Below are positions 1 to 11,484 of a DNA stretch of 64,000 bases, piece after piece (position 1 is the first letter of the stretch; every line of letters begins with the position of its first letter). A program made the translations under genes and the position numbers. A model generated the notes under the pieces. It was not told where the DNA came from. It ran no database searches and saw only the letters and a program-made list of their open reading frames with translations. The stretch covers positions 1 through 64,000 of the forward strand of contig KB445808.1 of NCBI GenBank assembly GCA_000320605.2. Direction: 5' to 3'. The DNA is from Gelatoporia subvermispora B. Lineage: Eukaryota > Basidiomycota > Agaricomycetes > Polyporales > Gelatoporiaceae.

Positions 1-448
1 CCGTCGCAGGTTAATCCCAGCGAACGCGGACTTCACACCCCCGCGGAAGGTCAGGGACTGGTCTATTTCGCGCCGTTAATCCACTCTAGGTTCTAGGACT
101 TGCGACCTACTGCTAGAGCGGACACTTCGAAGCGTACGCTGAAACCCGTGGGGCAAACGTACCGTAGGCGCCAAGAAGTTGTTCGGCTAACTCCTCGGAT
201 CTTTCCGTGGGCGGTCGGCTCCCGGCATTGCCGGCAAGCCGGTCCATGGGGGTTTCCCTGGGGTTTCCCCGCTTAAGCCATTTGAAATTCCGAAACAACG
301 GGCCGAACCAGCCCTCGGATCAAATGATGGCGCTGTTAACGCCATTGGAGGATAAGTAGTGATTGGTAAGGGCGTTTGTAATTGTGCTTACACCTCGGCC
401 TCCGGCCTCCGGCCGTCGGCGCCCGCTGACGCAATTGAGTCGACTAAC
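1..448. other. Unassigned leading segment
   Basis: No convincing coding region is visible. It leads directly into the hammerhead motif at 449. A short palindrome follows the ribozyme at about 562-590, and a telomere-like CCTAA run lies at 592-602. The whole 1-602 stretch may be one inserted element, because the hAT reading frame only begins at about 605; its left boundary lies outside the window. Confidence 0.3.
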
Positions 449-524
449 GTGGTCCTGATGAGTCTATATAAGACGAAACGGGTTTGCTGGGTGGTTCCCC
501 AGCCTGTTGACCCAAGTCGACCGC
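449..524 (+). ncRNA. Type I hammerhead self-cleaving ribozyme motif
   Basis: All core elements occur in order. Stem I 5' strand GTGGTC (449-454) is followed by the core CTGATGA (455-461). Stem II is GTCT/AGAC (462-465 with 471-474) around an ATATA loop, followed by GAAA (475-478). Stem III has A478-T517, C479-G516, GGGTT (480-484) with GACCC (509-513), an internal loop, and a perfect 6-bp GCTGGG/CCCAGC hairpin (486-491 with 498-503). The cleavage triplet GTC (516-518) is followed by GACCGC (519-524), which closes stem I with 449-454 (one G-T wobble). Stem I is the open stem, so this is type I. Known hammerheads of this type cleave after the H of the NUH triplet, here C518. Activity and transcription cannot be seen from sequence. 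Confidence 0.82.
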
Positions 525-604
525 AAATCAGGGAGCCTCAAGCTCGGATAAGTATCCATCGCACCGCTCGCTTCGCTCACGGTGCCACCTAACCTAACCC
601 TATA

Positions 605-1434
605 GACAAGACTCTCGCAGATGCTCTGGTCGATGGACGCTACCTTCCTCCAATCACGTCAGCCCTCACCTTCGGCAAAGCGACACTGAACCGATATTAT
701 GATAAGACTGACCATACCGAGGTTTATCGCATTGCTATGGGTGAGTGTTTCCTTGCTACATGGTGCTATACATATCTAATGTCTACATTATAGTGCTGCA
801 TCCACAATACAAGCTCGATTACTTTCGTCAAGCCGACTGGGAACCGGATTGGGTCGACACAGCAGAACGCATTGTGCGCGATGAATGGAGACGCAAGTAT
901 GCAACAAGCGAGATTCAACTCTCAAATAAGATACCTGTATTTGCGCCGGATACAGGACGAAAGGTATGTTCTCTCTGTTGTCTCGAATAATGTTACTCAT
1001 GTTTGTGCAGAGCACGTCATCAAATATATTTGACAATATCCCTGCTCTCATGAGCAGCGGCAACATCGATACCCGGGACGAGCTCGATCGCTATCTTGCA
1101 GCGGACTGCGAGAGCACGAGTGACACGCTGCGCTGGTGGCAGGAGCGGCGTCACATCTATCCGAGATTATCCCGGATGGCCATGAACTACCTGTCCATTC
1201 CTCGTGCGTGCTTTTATTCACTTCCATTCGAGTCCCGTGCTAATCACCCTTGTAGCAACCTCGGTGGACGTCGAACGAGTGTTCAGCCGTGGACGGCTCT
1301 TGCTCTCTCACATACGCAATGGACTTTCGGCGCGCTCGGTTCGGGCCCTTCTATGCCTCGGAGAGTGGGTACGTCTTGGCTTTTTGACAGAGAAAGATAT
1401 CATTGCGTGCCTCCGTGGCACCAAGAGTGAGTAG
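605..1434 (+). pseudogene. hAT-family transposase, C-terminal part only
   Basis: Spliced reading frame of four exons (605-740, 794-963, 1011-1203, 1256-1434) with standard GT-AG introns. It encodes the C-terminal half of a hAT transposase: the LNRYYDKT...VYRIAM and VLHPQYKL segments, then the dimerisation region with SVDVERVFSRGRLLL and LRGTKSE at the end. hAT enzymes cut and paste DNA transposons; this C-terminal region normally mediates dimerisation and carries one of the catalytic acidic residues. The N-terminal zinc finger and the first catalytic residues are absent. The upstream sequence is unrelated and holds the hammerhead motif, so the copy is 5'-truncated or split. The remaining frame and splice sites are intact, which suggests fairly recent truncation. 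Confidence 0.8.
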
Positions 1435-1489
1435 AATACATAGTCTGTAATATCTACGTACATACAAGACTTGTATCTGATTGTAAATA

Positions 1490-1660
1490 ACGGCGGGTTC
1501 GCGTGCACTATGAGATGACCCGTCCACAAGCCTCCAACCCGTGTAAAACCCTCGGACCCCGCGGGGGACCCGTGACAACCCGTACCCGTCCATGCGGGTT
1601 GCTGACCCTCGCGGGTGCGGGTAGGGGTCGGAGCGCCGAGACCCGGGGGGAGACCCCTGC
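1490..1660. repeat. Subterminal ACCCG/CGGGT repeat cluster of a hAT element
   Basis: About ten ACCCG or CGGGT pentamers in both orientations within 170 bp, directly downstream of the hAT stop codon. Clustered subterminal motifs of this kind are typical transposase-binding regions near the ends of hAT elements. No clear terminal inverted repeat or target duplication was found. Confidence 0.5.
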
Positions 1661-1679
1661 AAAGCACTAACCAACGCCA

Positions 1680-2120
1680 ACGCTAATTCAACTGTGCCAA
1701 CGCCAACACTAACCTTACTGCGCCAACGCTAACCCTACTGCGCCTGTGCCTGCGCTAACCCTAACTGCGCCAACGCTAACGCTAATTCAACTGCGCCTGC
1801 GCCAACGCTAATCCAGCTAGTATCGCTTACTATACACATTACATACATATATATTGTTATATATATTGTGCACGCACACGCTCATGTGCACGTGCGCATG
1901 GGTTGAGCGTTTAATTTTGCAGCCTGCGCCTGTGCCAAATACTAACGCCTGCGCTCATCTTCTTGTGGCTGCGCCCGTGTGAACTTTGGCGTGCGCTTGT
2001 TGTATTAGGGCCCTTGCTGCTGCTGCTGCTACTGCTACTGCTACCCTCACGCTGCGCTCACCTGCGCTTACTACGCCTGCGCCTGCGCCTAGAGTCGTAC
2101 TGGCCTGTGCGAACGGGATA
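1680..2120. repeat. Degenerate tandem repeats, partly telomere-like, plus CTG tract
   Basis: Irregular tandem repeats built from CTAACCCTA-like and GCGCCAACG-like words (about 1680-1815), then a TATATA/GCACAC stretch (about 1840-1890) and a CTG/CTA trinucleotide tract (about 2008-2044). The CTAACCCTAA words resemble the fungal telomere unit TTAGGG, but the array is degenerate and mixed. It could be an interstitial relic or chance low complexity. Confidence 0.45.
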
Positions 2121-3690
2121 AGATCACTACTAAAAGGACATGCTGCATTGGCCGTATAGACAGTAGAGAGTGACAAACTGGCCATTCATAGTAAGGACCG
2201 CCTCTTCGCCTACAGCAGGTGCTTACTTAAGCCCACACGCACACAGCACAAGACGAAAGGTTCACGAAGAAATCCATGAATTCACACTATGCAACAGCCC
2301 TCTATGGTAGTATTACATTACATTTTCCTGACAGTGCGCAAGAGTAGAGTCGGGTAAGAGTATGGCGCATAACTATCGTAAAAAAGCGTGACTCGAGCCG
2401 CGCGGCCAGCCAGCGGCGGCGGGCGGGGCGGAGGCAGCGTGCGCGCGCGAGTGCGAGGGCTCTCGCGTCCGGCCGGCAAAATATGCCATGCCATGCGTAG
2501 GATAAGGAGCCCAGCAAAGCGCACGGTGCGGGCACAGGGGTGAGTAATGGGTTCGCGGCAGCAGCGAGTGCTTGGAGGAGGTCGCCGTGAGCGCCGGCGC
2601 GCGGGCGCTACGAGTGTGTGAGTGAAGCGGGAAGTTGAGGTGGTATGTACATGAATGGCGGCCCGGTGTTGCTTCGGGTGGTCTTGCGTCGGGATCAGCG
2701 AGTGCGCGAGGACGGCAGTATGGACGCGGTGGCGGGCAGCGCACTCGTGCTTGGCAATACGGGGAGACAGGGGAGTTGATGTATGGGTGGCAAGATGCTT
2801 GCGACGCACGGGTTGGCTCGACGTGCGGCCGGTGCGGGCGGCCTGACGAAGTGATAAAGCCCAGGAAGCTATGGCGTGCACTCCTTGACCCTGCACCCAT
2901 CATCCACCCAGTCTCCGCATCCTCTTCGTCTCCATCCAGCTGGTCGCAAACGCGTGCCCCACCATGACGCCTTCCGATCCGACGTCGAGCTAGACTAGCC
3001 GAGGTGTCAGGCAAAACGAGGACCGCGGTGTAAGCCCCGCGGGGAACTATGTACTAGAACCTAAACGCCAGAGCGGGAAACATGGAACGATGTGCATGAA
3101 GCGTGGAGCGCGGACGAGAGAGGTGGCGAGGCTGGAGGTCTAGCGAGAGCAACACAGAGGACGCGCGGCGGCGTTGCTATGTATGAAGACGAGTGAGTGG
3201 CGGGTACGGGCGGCGATGGGGATAGGGCGGGGTGTAGTAGGGCAGGACGTGACGAGGGTGGTGGGGGAACGGGATGCGAAGTGCAGGGGAGCGGTGTGCA
3301 TGCATACATGAAGCAAAACGGAGTGAGATGAGAGCGAGAAGATGGACGACCGAGATGTGATGTCCGGGCTGAAAATGCAAGGAAATCCTGCGAACGACAA
3401 GCGCGCGTCAGCCCAGCTCGACTTGGCGCCCGAGCGCCGGCACAGCGGAGAGAGGGCGAGGGGAATATCATAAAGTGGGGCAGGGCGAAGAGAAGCTGCG
3501 GGGCAGAAGCGGGCCTGCGGGACGGTCATCCGCAGAACGGAGAACCACAGGATCCGCACACGCTCGATCCTCGCACCCACACTCAAGCGCGAGCGCAGAT
3601 CCGCATGGCGCCAGTAGCGGCGCCGCAGAGACGGAGGACAAACCACTCACCAGTAGCATAAAACCGAGAGCGAGCGAGCCACCGCGCAGC
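2121..3690. other. Intergenic, no gene seen
   Basis: GC-rich sequence between the hAT relic and the 3' end of the G-alpha gene. Long open frames on the minus strand are Arg/Ser/Pro-rich, lack domains and overlap each other in several frames, as expected from GC bias alone. Confidence 0.5.
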
Positions 3691-5983
3691 CTACAATATC
3701 CCCGAGTCCTTGAGCGCGTTCTGCAATATCGTCTCCTTCACCGCGGCGAATACCAGTCGGATGTTGCTCGTGTCTGTCGCCTGCGTCAGACTGCGGGCAG
3801 AGCGTCAGAGTCAGCTTCGGTCCTCAGCGTGGATGCGGATGAGATCAGAGCGCGAATAGGGGATATTAGCGCGTGAGAAGGCGGCTGAAGGGTGGGTCCG
3901 GCTCGGAGAAGGTGTGGAGCAGGGAACGCGGCGCGCGTCTGCATGGAAGGAGATCCAGCGACGTCACGCGCCCCTGCAGGCTCAACGAACCCGGCAGGGC
4001 GAGTTCCGCTCGTGAAGGGAATAGCGAACTGACGAAATCCGAACGGAAGATACGCACTGTGGGTACACACTCAGCCGCGCCCTATTCGCCTGCATGAACC
4101 GCCACAGGATGTACTTCGCCGCCTTGTTGATATCCGCGCCGCCTGTGTACTCGGGGAAATATTTTTCCAGTGGAACCTGCGCGCGGGGACCGTCAGTATA
4201 CGTCCCGGAGCAAGAACAAAGAGCGGGCGGCGCACCTTGGGGAGCTTGCTCTTGAACACGTCGATTTTGTTAAGGAAGAGGATGATAGACGTGCGGAGGA
4301 ACCACCGCGAGTTGATCACCGAGTCGAACAACACGAGCGATTCCGCCATTCGGTTCTGTTTGCAGCGCGGGAAGTGCAAGCCGCAGGATGAGTCGTAGGC
4401 CGGGGCGCATATAGGCAGGCAAGGAGACAGACAACAGGGGAAAGCAAGGCGCACAGTGAGAGACTGCCTCCATACGAATAGACGTGGCCACAAACGCACC
4501 TGATTCCGCTCCTCGAGCAGCACCTGGTCGTATTCTGACAGCGCGGTGCAGAAAATAATACTCGTCACGCTCTCGAAGCAATGTATCCACTTCTTCCTTT
4601 CTGACCGCTGCCCGCCGACGTCGAACATGTGTATTCTGCGCGCACGTCATAGTTTGCAGCGGACGGGGAGGGGGGGCAATCGAACATTCCGTGGCGGATC
4701 GGCAGGAAGTCAGCAGATATCAGTGGATCACGGTGTACGGGTGGGAGATTTGATAGAGCAAGAATGCACCCGGAGCCAGCGCAAAGTCGGAAGCCGAGTA
4801 GGACGGAACACAAAACCGCACAGAGAGACGGCAACGGAGGCAAGGAGAGCGGCAGGCAGAGCATATACGGGCACGGCAAATACGGGAGTAGCATGCGGGC
4901 ACGGCGACGGGAAGGAGACGACAGAGGGCAGAGCAACATCAGATGTCAGCCGTCGTGCATAGGTAGAGGCGCCAAGATCCGCAGTAATCGCAGGGTTGGC
5001 CGAGCCGTCCGTGCGCGTCGGGAAGTCGTCATGCAAGTTGACATCGGCGATGTTGCACAATGAGGCGCATATAGCGAGAGAAAGAAGCGAGGGAGGGGAA
5101 TGTCAGCGGAGGACGGGGAGAGGAGGGGAGCGACGCACGAGAGCGGGCCGAGGCGGAATCGCGTCTCTGTGATGCCTGTGCTCTTCTGACGTGCACGCAG
5201 CACGTCTGTCTCGGTCGGCACGTAGTCGGGCGTGCCTATTCGAAGGGCCTCTGTGAAGAAGCTGCCGCGCACCGTTAGCAACTGTTTGGGCTGCGGGAGT
5301 GGAACAAAGGAAGCGGGGGTGGCGCGAGGGGACAGCGAGGGGGACAAATTGATGCACTCACTAGCTCGCGCTGTCCATGAGGTAAAACTCGCTCGAGTGG
5401 TCCATGAGCGTCGGGATGATTGGATCTTGCCAGAGCTCGTATACCGCCTGGGCCATCTCTTCGGAGAAATAGAATGTCGATGTTGTGAGGACCTCGTAGT
5501 CGAGTATGCGCTCTGTCCGTGCCTGCGCCATGTCTTCTCTCAGCGCGCGCGCCCAATGCGTAGCACAGAACGGGAGGACGTACGCGGTTAGTGGGGTTGC
5601 TGCAGTCGACGCCGATCTTGCGCATGGCGAGGATGACGTTGTGCGCCGACTCGAGCAGGTTGCGCCAGATGGTCGTGCGGAAGGTGAGCAGCTCGTCGCG
5701 GGTGTAGCCGTTCTGGTGTATGATCTTCATCTGCTTTACGATCGTCGACTTGCCCGACTCGCCCGAGCCTGGCGCGGTCGTCAGCATCAGCAGTCGTCCC
5801 GCGAGGTGCGCAACCGCGATAGAGCTCGCCCACGCGGTGTGCACCAGACCGCCGAGAGGACTCACCGAGCAGCAGAATCTTGCACTCCTTCTTGATGTTG
5901 CGGGCATCCTCCTCGATCTGCTTGTCGATCTCCTGCGAGCGCTGGAGCGCCTCGCGGTCCTGGGTCGAGACGCAGTTACCCAT
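3691..5983 (-). CDS. Heterotrimeric G-protein alpha subunit, group III (GanB/GNA-3/Gpa2 type)
   Basis: GTP-binding switch protein coupling membrane receptors to, in this fungal subgroup, adenylate cyclase and the cAMP-PKA pathway. Eight exons (5866-5983, 5584-5768, 5362-5522, 5139-5261, 4500-4635, 4236-4355, 4058-4176, 3691-3790) sum to 1062 nt, giving 353 aa, the normal family length. Visible features: N-terminal MGNCVS for myristoylation (G2) and palmitoylation (C4); P-loop GSGESGKS at 40-47; switch [11 protein letters not shown]; switch [24 protein letters not shown]-terminus ALKDSGIL, which marks group III rather than the group I CGLI ending. The start is the ATG of MGNC. One intron (4636-5138, 503 nt) is far longer than the others; the junction TC/A restores Ser-Ile-His-Met exactly. 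The 5' flank is a 3.8-kb divergent intergenic region. Confidence 0.95.
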
Positions 5984-8900
5984 CGCGGGGGCGGCGGGTG
6001 ACGCGGGGCGGGCGTGTGCGTATGCGAGGGTGGTGGTGGCGGTGGTGTAGGTGTATGCGTGCGGACGAGCTGGCGGCGTGCGGGCGCAGCAGCTCGAGCG
6101 AGGGGCGCGCGGATACGGCGAGCGGGGAGATGGTCGGCGCCGCTATGGTCGTCGTCGAGGGGATGGGCGCGCGGGGCGGGGGGCGGGAGTGAGTGAGCGT
6201 GGGTGGGGAAGTAGCGGGCTCGAGGGATGGAAGGAGGAGAGGCGTCGAGGCGGACAGACGTGCGAGCTGGGCAGAGCTGGGCACAGAGAGGACGACCACC
6301 ACAAATGCCAGCCAGCCGGGGACACCAGACAGAGCCTTTCCCACCCATAGCCAGCCTCCGCCACCCGACAACTTCGTCACACGTCACACGTCACCCACGC
6401 GCTCATCTGTCAGTCCCCGTCACGCCCCACCACCCGTCCAACTCCGTTACGCCCTGCGTTGGCAGTATCGATCTGTGTCTGTCCTGCGCGATGTCTCGCA
6501 CTCGTCGCACATGTCGTACTCGTCGCACGTGTCGCACTCGTCGCACATGTCGCACACGTCGCACTCGAATCAGCTCGTGGACGCACGCGCATAACGCCAA
6601 AGAGTGACACGGCGTCACGGCGGGTCGCCCGCACATCCAGGCGTCCCCTCGAGCTGTCGATCACCCCGAGGTGATATATTGCCGCAGCCGGCCGCGGCAC
6701 CCCTCATTCCTGCCTATTATGGATAAACGCCTCTCATGCCGCGTCCCGTGCCGCGCACCCGATCTCCCTTGGATCTGGACCTGCATGGCGGAGCGCGCGT
6801 CGCCGCCGGAGGGCGGCGCGCGCAACACCTACTTCCGCCCGCCGCGGCGCGCACCAGCGGGCGACGCCTGCTCTCGCCGTGCGCGACGGCGTCGGGACGG
6901 CGCTGACGGGCGCACGCACGCACGCACGTCCGCACAACGCCGACGTCGTGGTCGCTGGCACTAATTTGGCAGCCCGCCGCGTGCGTCCGTCGCTACCCTC
7001 GCTACACACGCGCATATTAAATTGCCAGATCGCCACAAGATCCTGCAATAATAATGCATCACTCAGCCGCGAGCAGCCGCGAGGATTTTCGACGCCCGGT
7101 CGCGACTGCCCTTGTTCTGCGTCCGGCGGGGCCCGTCCTAAGTTTTGCACACCGCGGGGCCCGTTCTTCGGCGTACCGGCGGGCCACATCAGCTGGACGG
7201 TGTATGCATGCAGTGATGCGTCGCCAACAACGAGTACGTCTGTAATTCCGCCCCATTATCGCTGCACGCAGGAGGGAGACGATGATACGATGCAGGGCAG
7301 CGAGTGATAGACAACACTTGCCCGATAAGGGAGAACAAGGGGCGTCGGTGGATGCACAGCTTATGACGAATACATCTCCGTTTGTGGTCGATTATCTCTA
7401 TTCGGGATTTGCGTCCGCGTGGTGCAACTTCAACGATACGGAACTCGCCACCCCCAATGTGCCTCCTCAGGAGCATCGAAGTTGGTGTCGCAATTACGCC
7501 AGAGATGGCCCGGAATTAGCTTCAGACCTGATAAATCGAAGATCGATTGGTTGCTGTGACGTAGGCAAACACGAAGAACTGAGTCGGCATGCATCCAGTA
7601 GCCAGCGGGCAGGCCGTCCTTTGCGCCCGTCGAGGGACAGCAACGTAAAGAGACCTCTCCCGTTAGTCAACTTCCTCGCAATTATTCGCTGCTCGTCCAG
7701 ATACAACAGCAGCATCCCGGAGAAGCCCGGGGGACCGCAGTAGGTCCTTTGTACAGCAGGCACTGGCCACACCATAACTGCAGAGAGAACAACATCAACG
7801 CAACATACAGGACATTGATGAGACTCGCCATCTCGATTAGGCACCGGCCACCTGAGGGCCCTCTCGCGATGGCATGTCCTGTGACTGTCGAGTTCTGTGA
7901 TATGTGATACCAAAAACCTGCATCAAGATCTTCGCGGTGCATCGCTTCCACAATTCGCGTTTCCGGTCCTCCAGAAATCTCGCAGAAATTGCGAGCCCAG
8001 CTCGAGGCGGAACCAAGTCTTCAAAGCCCTGCACGTCGCGGCCCCTACAGCAAGATCGACAATCGCGAATGCTTCGTGACGATGTTAATCATTTCCTTTG
8101 CTTCGCGCAGAGCCCCCAAGGGCGCGCGGAACGATCCAGTGCGGGCGCTGGACGGGACCAGCCGTCCTGGGGTACCGACATTTGCGGCGAGAATAAACGC
8201 GGGTGGGGGTCCCTGCAGACGCAACTCCCAGCGGTAGAATATGACCAAGTGGCGTCGGACTCGGTGCGATATCACCAGCGCGCCACTAGTTGCACATATC
8301 CACGACGGCGCGACTAGTAACAAAAGGACCGCAGTTCTGGGAGGCGTCGATGAGCGCAAGTCCATGTACGTACATACGTACAAGATGCAGAGTCGGACGC
8401 TAAGTCTGCCAGCGGACAGCGCAGCCGCCGGTCTACTTCCAACGCCGTTACGTTCAGGGCTGAGCGATATTCATGCGCGGCTGCGACCAATTGATGGAGA
8501 CGAGCCGCCGCCCGACGTCGGACCTGCCAGGCCAACTGCAGATCAGCACAGAACGCCTCGCGCGGCCGTCGTCGGTGGTAGTATACCATCACCAGACCAG
8601 CGCACGCCTTCCCGGGGCCGCCGCTGTCTCCGTCGCGCACGGGCTGGGGCGGCGCGGGCTCGAGCGGCAGGCTAGCCCGCCTGGAGCCATTTTGACGTCG
8701 AGGAACGGACGTTGGGCGCCGGAGCACGCAGGAGAGCGAGCGCGTATCCTGAAGCTTGAAGCAGAGCGCCAGCGCGAAACGCGCCCGCTCGGGCTGCTCG
8801 CTCATGCTCTCTCCGCCCGGCATCCCGCCTTTGTCCACCCGGTCGCGCCCCCGCCAATTCCCTTCGCACAGGCGACCCAACGGGCAGCGCCGCGCGAGCC

Positions 8901-9796
8901 CCGCCGCCCCACATGACATCCGCGCTCGGTCCTCGTGCAGGAAGCTACCACGCAATTGCAAAGACCTCCCGCGGGCACAGACAGACGACGACGCACCTGA
9001 CCGGTCACCCGCCGCCGAGTTCGCGTAGCGATGCGCAGCGCGGCGTGCCCGCCTAGCGACGCCCGAGATCCTGGCGCCAGCCCTGACAGCGAGAGGGAGC
9101 AGCAGCACGGTCGCGGAGGGCAGAGCGCAGGCGCGGGGGGCGCAGGCACGAGGGCGGGCGAGTCACGCGCCGGCGTGCACGGTCAACTGACCTCCGCTCC
9201 GCGTCTGCCCACGCGCCCTCCGTCTCCACAATTAGCTACAACAACTCCGTGCTGTCGTTTTTGCTGGACGACCTACCACCGCGAGCTCGGTGCTGGAACT
9301 CAAGTCTGACTCGGCCAGGATCCGAGTACCGAAGACGGCGACGGCGAGCGAGACCGCGAAACGACGTGCGGACACGGCGAGTCGGGAGTCGAGACAAGAG
9401 CCGGCTAGAAGAGCGAGCCCGGCTTCGGTTCCTGTACAGCGCGCACGGCTCTCACCAGGCGAGGTTCACCGTGACCCGCCCCAGGCTTCTTATACCCCAC
9501 CATCACCCATCTGCTTGTCTCTGCCTTTCTACCACCGCGCTCAACGTGCGAGGCAGACCTCGACTGTACCGCACTTGGCGTTTGGAGCCCCCACCGAACG
9601 ATTTTCACGCGCATACAGCCAGCTATACCGACGCCTGACGACTTACGATCTGTGATTCCCACCTCTAGCTCTAGCCAGCTCTCGTTTTGCCTGTCTTTCT
9701 TTCCTTTTTTCTGAGCGTGATTGTCAACTGTATCTGTACCTTGTACCTGAAAACACCCAGACGAACGACGAACGACAGACGACGAAACGAACGACA
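5984..9796. other. Long intergenic region between divergent genes
   Basis: About 3.8 kb between the G-alpha start (minus) and the CFEM gene start (plus). It must hold both promoters. Several long GC-rich open frames exist, including a 264-codon one on minus at 8314-9108, but none has a recognisable domain, and Arg/Ala richness in several overlapping frames argues against coding. A 9-bp tandem repeat lies at 6480-6575. Confidence 0.45.
6480..6575. repeat. 9-bp tandem repeat (GTCGCACTC-like)
   Basis: About ten imperfect units of a 9-bp word alternating between GTCGCACTC, GTCGCACAT and GTCGTACTC, in the upstream region of the G-alpha gene. Because 9 is a multiple of 3 it produces spurious open frames on both strands. 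Confidence 0.65.
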
Positions 9797-11021
9797 ATGC
9801 CCAGCCAACAATCGCTCCTGCGCCACCCCTGGCTGCTCCTCTCCCTCTTTCTCGCTCTCTGGTCCTGGCGCGCATCCTCGACACACGCGCACCACCGCGG
9901 CACCGCGCTCGGGTTCGGCGCAGAGGCCCAGGCCGTCGGTCTCAACGGCTGCGCAACCGTTTGCGCGACGGGCGCGGGCTTATCCATCGGGTGCGGTGGC
10001 TTGTAAGTCGATACCTGGTTTCTACATTAGCGTCACGGCGTGGGGGTACTGATGAGCACGGTTATGAAGGAACCTCGCGTGTGCGTGCCCCTCGCCGGGG
10101 TTCATGCCCGCCGCGCAGGCGTGCATGGCGAAGAACTGCTCGTCGATCGACGAGCAGACCGGCTCGGCCGCGCTGGACTCGCTCTGCGCTGCGTTCGGTG
10201 AGTAGACCCGTCCACGTCGGTCTCACGCGCACAGTCCACCCCACCCACCCACGCATGTCCATCCTCGAGCCGCGCAAGACTGACCACGTCCCCAGAGAGC
10301 TCCTCCTCCGCGTCGCAGCCGCAGACGACGCTGCCGTCGAGCAGCCTCTCCGTCACGTCCGGTACGCCCCGCTCACACCCCACCTCGCAGCACCCCTACT
10401 CACATGTCCGCGCCCACCCCTCCGCTCCGTTTCGTCCGCGCTATCAGGCTCGCCGACGACGATCAGCCTCCCATCGAGTAGCGCAAACGCGACGAGCGTG
10501 CCGGCGAGCTCGAGCGCCGTGTCTTCAGCACCAAGCGCGGCCCCGAGCTCCACTCCAACCGGTACGCCTCGCCCACGCCCCCCACGCATGCCCATACTAA
10601 CGCGCATTCGCTGCTCACAGCACCAGGCTCCTCCGCATCCGCACCTCCATCCGGCTCCCTGACGTCCTTCCCACCGCCCTCCATCCTGCCCTCCCCGCCC
10701 ATCACGACCGGCCCCTTCCCCTCGTCCGCCGCGCCAGGCAGCTCCGCCTCGGCCGCGCCGCCAAGCGTATCCGCGTCCGCGTCCGCGTCCGTATCCGTGT
10801 CCGCGACCTCCTCGCCTGCGTCCGGCTCGGGCCTCCCGACAGTGACGAGCGTCACGCCCGGGTCGACGAGCACGCTGGTGCTGCCGAACCCGATCAGCCC
10901 GACGGGCCTGAACCCGAGCACGACGCAGAGCACGTCGGGCGCGGTGCCGATGTGTGGCGGAGTGGGCCTGACGTCTGTGGGCGTGGCGCTTGCGGTGTGC
11001 GCGCTGGGTGCGCTGATGTGA
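9797..11021 (+). CDS. CFEM-domain GPI-anchored cell-surface protein
   Basis: Five exons (9797-10002, 10070-10197, 10296-10361, 10448-10561, 10621-11021) total 915 nt, 304 aa. A hydrophobic signal peptide (about residues 8-28) precedes a CFEM domain with eight cysteines: CATVC, SIGC, LACAC, AC, KNC, LC. CFEM proteins of fungi sit in the wall or membrane; some bind haem for iron uptake, others act in adhesion or signalling. A Ser/Pro/Ala-rich, probably O-glycosylated stalk of about 170 residues leads to a hydrophobic C-terminus ending GVGLTSVGVALAVCALGALM, typical of a GPI attachment signal. In the CxxxDxxCxC core the Asp (axial haem ligand in characterised members) is Asn here (CGGLNLACAC). 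The first intron uses an AAG acceptor. Confidence 0.85.
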
Positions 11022-11484
11022 GCGGGCGGGTGACGAGTGGGGAGGCACAGTGTGGAGCAGACGGCGAAACAGTAATGGCGAGGCGATATATTGCGGTATT
11101 GAGGATGCGCGGACTTGCCGCGAGAGATGAGAGAGGCGCCCCGACGTTGGACGTGTCAAGGACGATTGCGATTGGACATTATGTGTTTGTGCAGATAGTT
11201 CTGTGTGCGAGCGTGTTGCCTCGCGGAGTACGTGGTGTATGTACAGTGTACGCGTTGTTGTATCATCCACCTGGGTTTTAGCTTTGATTTCGGCTTGGAA
11301 TGTATTATAGGCTGCGAGAACTTAGGAGTGCTCGTGTCGAATAGAGCCTCAACTGATTATGTGATGTTTACAGAAACCAATCAGTTGATTAAGGTTAGGG
11401 CATGTGATCTGCGATAACGATTCTACGAACGGCCGCTTTATCCGCCCGTACCATCTCAATCTGCAGTGCTCATAGGCATAGACT

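Noticed and set aside
2318..3646. Several long minus-strand frames downstream of the hAT relic
   Set aside because: Overlap each other in different frames, are rich in Arg, Ser, Pro and Thr, and have no start context or splice signals that make a protein family.
8314..9108. 264-codon open frame on the minus strand
   Set aside because: Arg/Ala-rich, no domain, with long overlapping frames on the opposite strand; expected from high GC content.
10353..11270. 305-codon minus-strand frame
   Set aside because: Lies opposite the Ser/Pro-rich CFEM stalk; its Arg/Gly-rich product is the reverse complement of low-complexity codons.
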